From the NCBI RefSeq assembly GCF_030272615.1, contig NC_081405.1, forward strand, positions 154,365,613 through 154,429,612: DNA of 64,000 nt, in the 5' to 3' direction. The translations under genes and the position numbers were made by a program. This stretch comes from Cryptomeria japonica (Eukaryota; Streptophyta; Pinopsida; Cupressales; Cupressaceae). Positions 57,164-64,000 of this stretch are shown here, one piece after another. The notes beneath the pieces were generated by a model. It had not been told where the DNA came from, made no database searches, and saw only the letters and a list, made by a program, of their open reading frames with translations. The first letter of the stretch is position 1, and every line of letters starts with the position of its first letter.

Positions 57164-58676
57164 CCCCCATTTTTCATTTCATTTGGTAATAGTTAATAGT
57201 GTAATAGTCAATAGTTGATGTAAGAGAGATTAGAGCTAGAAGCAATTTTATTTTGTAGCAAGATTGAGTTTGAAGAGAGGAATTCAAGCAATTGTTGTAC
57301 ATGATGATTTGGAAATCAATGAAATATTGAAGTTATGGTGTTTTGTTGCAAATTTCTTGAGTTATCTTCATGGTTGTTTGATTTACTTGAATTGTGCTCA
57401 ATCAAAGTAGCTTGTTAGTCTGAAGGACATTGTGTGAGACTTGATTTTTGGTAGGATTCGTAATCCAAACCACTAGCTTCTTGCTGATTGTAGGAACGCC
57501 TTGCGTGGTCAACTGGAGAATACTTTGAATTCCTTAATCTTCAATCATTATTGTATCTTAGATATGTATCTTCGTGGTAGTATCTTTGATCTTTGATGTA
57601 TTGAATATCATTTTATTACCTTAGAAGATCGCATCAATTTCAATTGAGTTGTTATCTTATGGCAAAATTGAAGTTGGTTGAATCTTGCCAAGTCTTGTCC
57701 ATACGAAGTCATTCTTAGGGTTAGATTAGATTAGACCTCTTTCAAACCCTACTCTTTTTTTTGTTATTTTTTTGAAAAGTTTCTTAAGTTTAGTAAAATC
57801 TTGAGCTTTCGGAATACGTAAGGCCCCTTGGAGGAAACAGCAAATCACATCATACCGCTGGAAGCTTGTCCACACGTAGAGACCCTACTAAAAGAACCTT
57901 GGAGTCTACCTAACTGATCCTTTATGCGTATCTTCAGCAGTTAGAGACTATTTTCTCAAGAGAGGATAAGATGCCTATTGGTATTTTATTCTGTGTATGA
58001 TGGTGTACAAAATACACGTCAACAGGTCCGAAATTGGGCGTTTTAGTGAAATCCGGACCTAAAAGCACTTTTGGCAAGTTAAGTGAATTTCGGACCTCCA
58101 GCCAATTTTGTCAACTTTTTTACTTTTTGGCCCAGGGTCCGAAATTGGACAACTTAAGTGATTTTCGGACCTCTGGGGGCTTTTTGCAACTTTTAAACAT
58201 TTTCCAGTTTTTGCCTCTGGGTCCGAATTTGGGCATTTTGGGCGATTTTAAACATTTTCTTCAAGGAGCGCGAGCTTGGGCACTTGGGCAAGTTTGTCAA
58301 GTTCTCGCCGAAGGATTATTTAATGGAATATAATACTTTAAGTTATATTCCATATATACTTTCAGGATGTTTGAGAGTGGTTTCAGACCTCCAGGAGGTA
58401 TATTGCAAATTCTAGTTTTTGGAGGTTTCCTCAGTTTTTCAGAGTTAGTCAAATTTCAGGATCAGGACATTCCAAACTTAGCCAAATTTCAGGGTCAGGA
58501 CATTCCAGACTTAGCCAAATTTCAGGGCATTTGGAGATCAAGATGACATTCCAGACTCCATCACTCACCAACTTGATCCTTCATATCCCCTTCCTCTTCC
58601 GCAAAGACAGAAAGGCACAAAATCGGGGGGTCCCCTTCCAAGACGGGGATGGGTGTGCGATTCGCACAACAGGAAC

Positions 58677-59334
58677 TAGTACTCAATATAAGTCCATGAT
58701 TTTTTCATGGTGATTTCTTGTGCATTAAACTGTTGTTTCCATTCGTTGATCCCCGAATAGAGACTATTTTGTCTGCATTTTTTTGTGTGCATTGACCATA
58801 CGTACCTCTGCAATTTTGGGGAGTTGATTGCTTGAAGGCCATTGGGAATGGCCTGGGCAAGTGCTACGACATCTCAAAGGAAACAATAAATTACAAAAAT
58901 TCTACTTATGCTTGATAATGCATAGAAATTGATGTATCCAATGGCCTCCTAGCGGAACCTATCTGAAGGTAGAAGAAAGATGAAGACAACCAAGAGATTA
59001 TGAGAAGATCGCTTTTAGGTGCAAAAAATGCTTCTCAACCGAACATGTTACCTCACAATGGTGGAAGATACTTTCCTCGTAGTGAGCTAATGCTGCCCTT
59101 GATTGCCGGCCTACCTAGTGGGTTGGGGTTGAATCTTGACATTATGTTATTGTGCTCACTAATGAAGTTGAATCTGTCCCTAAACAACCACTTCAAGAGA
59201 AGGCCCTCTCTATTATCTCCCCCACTCTCCGAGGGAGAGAAAAGGAAAAACACAAGGTTATGACAGAGAGCAGTCCAAATGATGTTACCCCTGAGAAATC
59301 AAGCCTCCCTGGGGTGTTCTTAGATTCATAGCCT
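58677..59334 (+). pseudogene. DUF4283-type (LINE ORF1-like) relic, part 2 with CCHC-like motif
   Basis: This resumes the protein cut by solo LTR D. In shifting frames it reads LQFWGVDCLKAIGNGLGKCY, then KNSTYA and IEIDVSNGLLAEPI, then FRCKKCFSTEHV (a zinc-knuckle start, C-x2-C then H), then LIAGLPSGLGLNLDI, and after a frame change VLTNEVESVPKQPLQEKALS to a stop at 59332. The succession LW..LP..AIGN.LG / EID.S.GLP / FRC.KC..GH is that of DUF4283 plus zinc knuckle in plant LINE ORF1-like proteins. No endonuclease or reverse transcriptase follows. Several stops and at least two frame changes. Confidence 0.62.
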
Positions 59335-62027
59335 GGAAGTTGGGGGATTTCTTTTCTTTAACTGTTGTGACGATTTGTAAAAGTTTTTGCATTACCCTCA
59401 TCTCAAGGTTAGTGTAGGAAGTTGTTTGCAGTTATTGTGCAGATGATGCAAGACTAATATAATAATGCAATATTAGTCCTGACAACTAGGCCATGTTAAG
59501 TACCCATGTATAACTAATGATTCAACTAGTTTCTTTCAAATAAAGAGGAGAAAACCTTGTGGGACAAAAATCCTCTCGAAAAAAGAGAATACAAATCATG
59601 TACAAGTGAAAGACAAAGTGATTTATGAAGGTCTCAACATCACTACCCCTCAAGAACTATATTCAACACGAGAATATAATTGATAGCCCCCCCATAGGAG
59701 GGAAAAAAAGAGACTATGTAGGCCCCCCATAATGAATAATCACTTGGAAGAATGGTAAGTGTGAGAAGACAAACAAGGTCCAGTGCTTATCAACTAGTTG
59801 TCGTCCCTTAGGAAGAAATAAAACGATGCATAGATCCAGTTATGCTTCCCATTCGAGATATGCTATGAAAGATAGAAGCATGAAGAATGATGATGACGTC
59901 TTTGAAAACTGCTCATGTGTCTCCTTATCCAAGTGAAATGATGATGCCACAATCCAATCTAGTACATGCCCAATCAAGGAAGAAGGTGACAAACTGGAAC
60001 AATGTGGAAACTGATGTAGAACAAACTCCAAAGACGATAATATTCAAATGAGTCTAACTAAATTTGAAAGACATTGATGTTCTTGCTAATCAGGAATGAT
60101 GGAAGTCTCAAATGACTCTAGATAAGAAGTCAATGAAAGTGAAGTTGGACCAACTATCTCTAAAGATGAATCAGGAACCTCTGAAGCAACCTTGACTCAA
60201 GTGTCAAAAGACTACAAAGTATCACAATCATGGGGTATCTTCTTTGAAGAAGGAAGAGGCACCATAGGATCATTCGGGAGTGGTTGAATATCAAGATCTC
60301 TATATAACTCTCAAATGTGAGTCCAAAGAGCATGACACTCAAAATCAACAAGAGAATCCAAAATGCCATCATCTACATGCATAACAACGACTCTAAAGCA
60401 AGAACCCTATTGCATTTCTAAGCAATTTTTTGATGAGGAGTGCTAGGTTAAGGAACACGATTATACAAATATGGCAACAAATGAATCCTTGTTAGATGAG
60501 TAATGATGCCATCACTCCATTTTCTATAGTTCCCCCATTTCAAGATGATCAAAGAAGAATGAAATGTAGAACCAATAGCAAATTATGAAAATTCTTCAAA
60601 ATCTCAAAGATAGAACCATCACATGAATGTAGAAACTCCGAAATATGATGTGCAACTGCAAAGTGAAGCCCTCCCCACAAATTGTACCTCTCCAAGAAAT
60701 AGGATGTCCAAGCTATCAAAACTCAATAGATAGTATCTAGTGTTGAATCTAGAAAAAGCGCATAGATTGAATGATAGAGCTCCTCAATACATTTCCAACA
60801 CTGCAAGAATGATGGCAATTAGAGATCAAGGCATTAAGTTACGAGTTTATGAGTCCAAAACAAATAGTTGACTTCAAGCTGCAAAAGATGCTGATAAATG
60901 GTGAAATCATGTGGATTGACCTGCACCACTGTGAAGTTGGCGGAACTAGCTTTCCAATGATATATGGAGCTTAAAATTTTGACTCTGTATGCCCAAGATA
61001 TCCTTCGTGAAAAAACATCGCCCATATGGAGCGTAGTGAACAAAAGAGGGGGCAGATTAAGCCCTAGGATAGATTGACCCTTGGTCACCCACGTGACCAC
61101 TTGTAGATAAAGAGCAAATAAAATAGTTGGTGGGGCCAAAATTTGGCAAATAAATTCGATTGGCTAACCAAATTGGTGGTGGTGCCCACTTATTGAATGC
61201 TCTATTGTCAAGGGGTTGAGTAGGCTGGATGGGGTTTGGTGACCAATTGACTTGACATTGTAAGTCACCGCCGATAAAGAAACACAGAGTGTGTATAATG
61301 AAAATATGAGCTTCAAAACTTTGACGAAACCAAGGCAACAAAGAAGAAAGGTGATAAGGAACCAATTTTCTGATCAGAACCCGATGTAATGAAAATACAA
61401 CCACCCAATAAAATTGAGTCCCTTGAATATAATGTAGACACAGGTGGTGACTGGTTGAAGAGGTTTTGGATAGCTTGAATAAGGCACAAAATGAAATCCA
61501 TCCACTGTGTGAAATAGGTAAGCTCCAAACAATATGAAATTGTAGCTGATGATTAAAGGACACCAAATAAAAATGAAATTTGAATCAATCAATACACTTG
61601 AATATACCATCGAATAGTAATGTGGCAGATGGACGGGAGGTACAAACCGAGGTGTGCAAGCGTTGATGGAAATAGCCTACAATGTATAAAATGCAACTAC
61701 CGATTAAAGCTCACACCAAACAGGATGTAGGTAACCAAATTAAAATGTAGTCCTAGTAAAAAATGAATTGCCTGACCATTAATGAGATTCGGCCACTCAA
61801 ATTAAAGTAGTCCTCGAAATATATGATTCCAATAAAGAAATTTATTGTCACGAGCCAATAAGAAACTATGGCCACCGAATAATAAGAGTGCACCAATGAT
61901 AATACTTAGTCATCGATAGAACATAGCATCCCACAAAAAACGAAACCTAATCACATTGAAAGTGCATTCGTCCAATGAAATCACAAGGCTAATCAAAGAA
62001 ATGCAACAGGCACTATAATTGTGGCAG
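59335..62027. other. No recognisable feature
   Basis: Minus-strand open frames up to 169 codons (61057-61566) show no known motif and overlap one another in different frames. Two poly-C runs (59687, 59724) occur. No LTR ends or hydrolase exons found. Confidence 0.4.
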
Positions 62028-62208
62028 TGTAATGTCCCCATTTTGCGAGCATCAGAGTTTGTAAGAATTAACCTATCATTTGACCCTCGTAGGCTAATAA
62101 TTATTGATAGAGGGCCTCGTGTGGCAGTTACTTGGTGATTAGAGACATTACTCTTCAGCTGGATTCAAGTTTTGGCCTTTGCACAGGTTTTTTGACTCAG
62201 ATTGGCAC

Positions 62209-62400
62209 ACTTACTATTTATAGTAAGTTACTATTTTGGGAGAGTCAGGGTTCCTATTAATAGAAAGACACCTGAGCAGAGCTTATTGGCAGTGTCAACC
62301 TTGATTGGGCCTTTGCAGCTATTTCTAGACTCAGTTCCACATACTTACTATTTATAGTAAGTCACTATTCAGGGTTTCTATTTTTAGACAGACATCCAAT
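62209..62400 (+). repeat. 134-bp direct repeat with palindromic core in LTR H
   Basis: ACTTACTATTTATAGTAAGT, itself a palindrome, occurs at about 62211 and 62345. Both copies are followed by ACTATT and then GGGTTTCTATT or GGGTTCCTATT. Confidence 0.65.
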
Positions 62401-62994
62401 CACATGGAGAATAGGGAGAGTCGACTCCTGGCTCAGACGGCTTAGCAATCAGACAAGTACATCAAGAGATATTAAAGTTTAAGTGACTTAAGTGATTTAT
62501 TTAATATTTTAATATTATTATAAAGTTCTAAAGTAACTTTATAATAATAAAGTCACTTTAATATAATAAAGTGCGTTAAGTGAATAATTTAATGTGGGAA
62601 TAAATCTTTTATCCCACATTGGCCAGGAAGGTGTTTGAGCTCTCTTAAGGAAAGAATAAAAGGAAAGGCAGGAGTTCATTCTCGGCATCCAGTTGATGAA
62701 TAGTATTTTGATTGATTTTTATTGTGGAGCCTAGGGCTTTCACAATTTTCTTCTTTGATCATAGGAAACGAAAACTTCCTATTGATAGCAATTTTGAAGG
62801 TGTGAAATAACACCTGAATTATTGCAGTTGTGGAAAAGAATACTTCAGTTCTTTCATTTGTGCAAATTGGTGAAGTTTTCTACAAGGGTTTGAAGTTTAT
62901 TGTTGAAGAACATTTATAGTTGGTTGTGAATCATCCTTATTTGGCAACAAATTATTCAAGGTTTTAAGGGCAGATTGCAAGTTTGTTCTTGCTG

Positions 62995-63130
62995 CTACAG
63001 TGCACATGAATAGTGCGCGTGAACAGTGCGCTACAGTGCCGTGAACAGTGCTCATGAACAGTGCCGTGAACAGTGCGCTACAGTGCCGTGAACAGTGCGC
63101 ATGAACAGTACCGTGAACAGTGCGCTACAG
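62995..63130 (+). repeat. GTGAACAGTGC minisatellite in LTR H
   Basis: About eleven tandem variants of GTGAACAGTGC, alternating with CGCTACAGTGCC and GCATGAACAGTGCC, giving a higher-order unit of about 50 bp. Confidence 0.85.
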
Positions 63131-63847
63131 TAGTTTGATATAGAAGGGGATTTAGAAAGGTTGAACAGCTATATATATTTGACAAGGGATTTGCATATGA
63201 GGAGAATCAAACCAATATATCAAGGTAGCCATTGAAATACCAGGTTTTCTATCTATGGTCATTGTATTAGAAAATCATTACTTCATTCCATCATTTTCTA
63301 TTATGATTATATCATGAAATATTTGGAGGTTGCATATGTTTAATGGAAATATAATTTGCATATTCCACATTCATGGTAACATTCAACGTTGATCAGCCAT
63401 TTAGCTTTCATGCCAATTGTTTGCTTAAATGCCTAATGGCTGTAGGTGTACTTTGGAATGCATGACAAGTGTTTGTCTTAATGTCAACTAGCTGTACTAG
63501 TTAATTTCAGTCATTACATATGTGTGGAAAGGTCTAAAACAACTAGTATATCATTTCTATAACAACTTTGCATTGTTCGAAGCTTTCCATAACTTCATTT
63601 GCAGCCTACAAACCCAAAGAAGACAAATAAAGAATTCACTACAGCGGCTTCAAACATTGTATGCCAAATGTTTGACAATATTCCTTGGTGTTCATATAAG
63701 CAAAACAGGGTTAGATTAGCCAAGGGATATTACAGTGGTATCAGAGCGGTTTCCTGCCAACCTGTTGGGTGATGGTTGCATTCAATTGGTGGGAAAATCA
63801 TCCGTGTACAAATCAGTTTTGATTTGGTTTTCAGTTGGGTAGTGAAA

Positions 63848-64000
63848 ATGGGCTACATGACAACATTGTTCAGCGATAAACAGGCACTGAAAGAACTTGA
63901 ACAATCACAATACAAGCTCAGCCGAGAGTTGTTGCGTTTAGGGCAAACGTTTTCAAAGTTTGGGTTGCCTAAAAGATTCAATTCACTTCCTACCAGCAAA
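63848..64000 (+). CDS. gag N-terminus of element H (partial)
   Basis: Open frame from ATG at 63848 to the window edge, reading MGYMTTLFSDKQALKELEQS, then YKLSRELLRLGQTFSKFGLP and KRFNSLPTSK. It lies about 110 bp after the primer-binding site, where gag is expected. No domain is recognisable in 51 residues. The frame is undisturbed, so element H may be younger than its neighbours. Confidence 0.5.
   Translation, partial: MGYMTTLFSDKQALKELEQSQYKLSRELLRLGQTFSKFGLPKRFNSLPTSK

Larger units (their letters stand above)
50652..58024 (+). mobile_element. LTR B: 7.4-kb solo LTR carrying an intact 1076-codon ORF
   Basis: It starts TGTTGTGACC, ends ACGTCAACA, and has a perfect ggtcc TSD (50647-50651, 58025-58029). 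Start and end sequences are not repeated inside, and there is no primer-binding site or pol, so the whole 7373 bp behaves as one LTR. Its ends match those of the LTR of gypsy element E. Order: terminal hairpins, 33-bp stem-loop array, TATA P1, leader with candidate intron, ORF, telo-box palindrome, TATA P2, R/U5. It is the youngest insertion in the D/B nest, and its ORF is intact. Confidence 0.85.
48317..58671 (-). mobile_element. Solo LTR D (minus strand), split by LTR B
   Basis: On the minus strand it starts TGTTGTGCGAATCGCACA at 58671 and ends CACGTCAACA at 48317. Perfect ggaac TSDs flank it (48312-48316, 58672-58676). Without LTR B and its 5-bp duplication it is 2977 bp, close to LTR C (2860 bp), which it resembles in TATA context and lack of ORF. 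Its U3 start (58329-58671) matches LTR A 701-1040 in reverse complement. Because B lies inside with its own intact TSD, D is the older insertion. Confidence 0.86.
62028..64000 (+). mobile_element. LTR retrotransposon H (5' LTR, primer site, gag start; runs off window)
   Basis: The 5' LTR is 62028-63734: it starts TGTAATGTCCCC and ends GGATATTACA, inversely related ends as in solo LTR I. One base later TGGTATCAGAGCGG (63736) is a tRNA-Met-type primer-binding site. Termini and primer type fit a Ty3/gypsy chromovirus, but pol is outside the window, so this is inference. Confidence 0.75.

Noticed and set aside
61057-61566. 169-codon minus-strand ORF
   Set aside because: No recognisable motif. 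Two other minus frames are open over the same bases, and no transposon or exon context was seen.

Overview
The window looks like nuclear DNA of a seed plant with a large, repeat-swollen genome, most probably a conifer or other gymnosperm (inference). The signs are old nested LTR retrotransposons, solo LTRs with intact target-site duplications (TSDs), hAT relics, and two exons of a host gene separated by a 31.4-kb intron. There are no rRNA genes, tRNA genes, CRISPR arrays or bacterial operons. Nearly all 'coding' sequence is transposon-derived and decayed. The exceptions are the two host exons, one intact 1076-codon ORF inside an LTR, and the start of a gag ORF at the right edge.

Host gene: exons at 11628-11710 and 43131-43252 (+ strand) join in phase and encode a plant alpha/beta-hydrolase core, including the GHSKG nucleophile elbow. 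The intron between them holds a candidate solo LTR (12613-14469), a minus-strand non-autonomous element (15241-17801) and a roughly 22-kb Ty3/gypsy element (18212-40265) that itself carries a nested copia-type element (21915-25060) with a hAT fragment in it. No further exons are recognised up to 64000.

The central observation is one family of LTRs that start TGTTGTG and end CAACA or similar. Five loci carry them: A 701-4096, C 8000-10859, D 48317-58671 (minus, interrupted), B 50652-58024 (inside D), and the gypsy element E (5' LTR 18212-30366, 3' LTR from 39467). A, B, C and D are single LTR units with perfect 5-bp TSDs (gtaag, ggtcc, gaaag, ggaac). B carries an intact 1076-aa ORF between an upstream TATA box and a second TATA box near its 3' end. 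The E 5' LTR carries a decayed homologue of the same ORF at the same place, followed by a primer-binding-type site and gag-pol. I read this as a retrotransposon lineage whose giant LTR holds an accessory gene in U3 with its own promoter. The same LTRs carry arrays of a 33-bp stem-loop at about 166-bp spacing (A and B) and a double hairpin at the extreme 5' terminus whose stems vary in a compensatory way.

Layout: 1-5112 hAT transposase relic split by solo LTR A; 5391-6967 solo LTR I (TGTAATGTCCC family) with a ladder of stem-loops; 8000-10859 solo LTR C; 11628-43252 host exons and giant intron; 44061-47522 head-to-head copia-type composite; 48165-59334 DUF4283/zinc-knuckle (LINE ORF1-like) relic split by solo LTR D, itself split by LTR B; 59335-62027 no recognisable feature; 62028-64000 5' LTR, primer-binding site and gag start of a further LTR retrotransposon that runs off the window.
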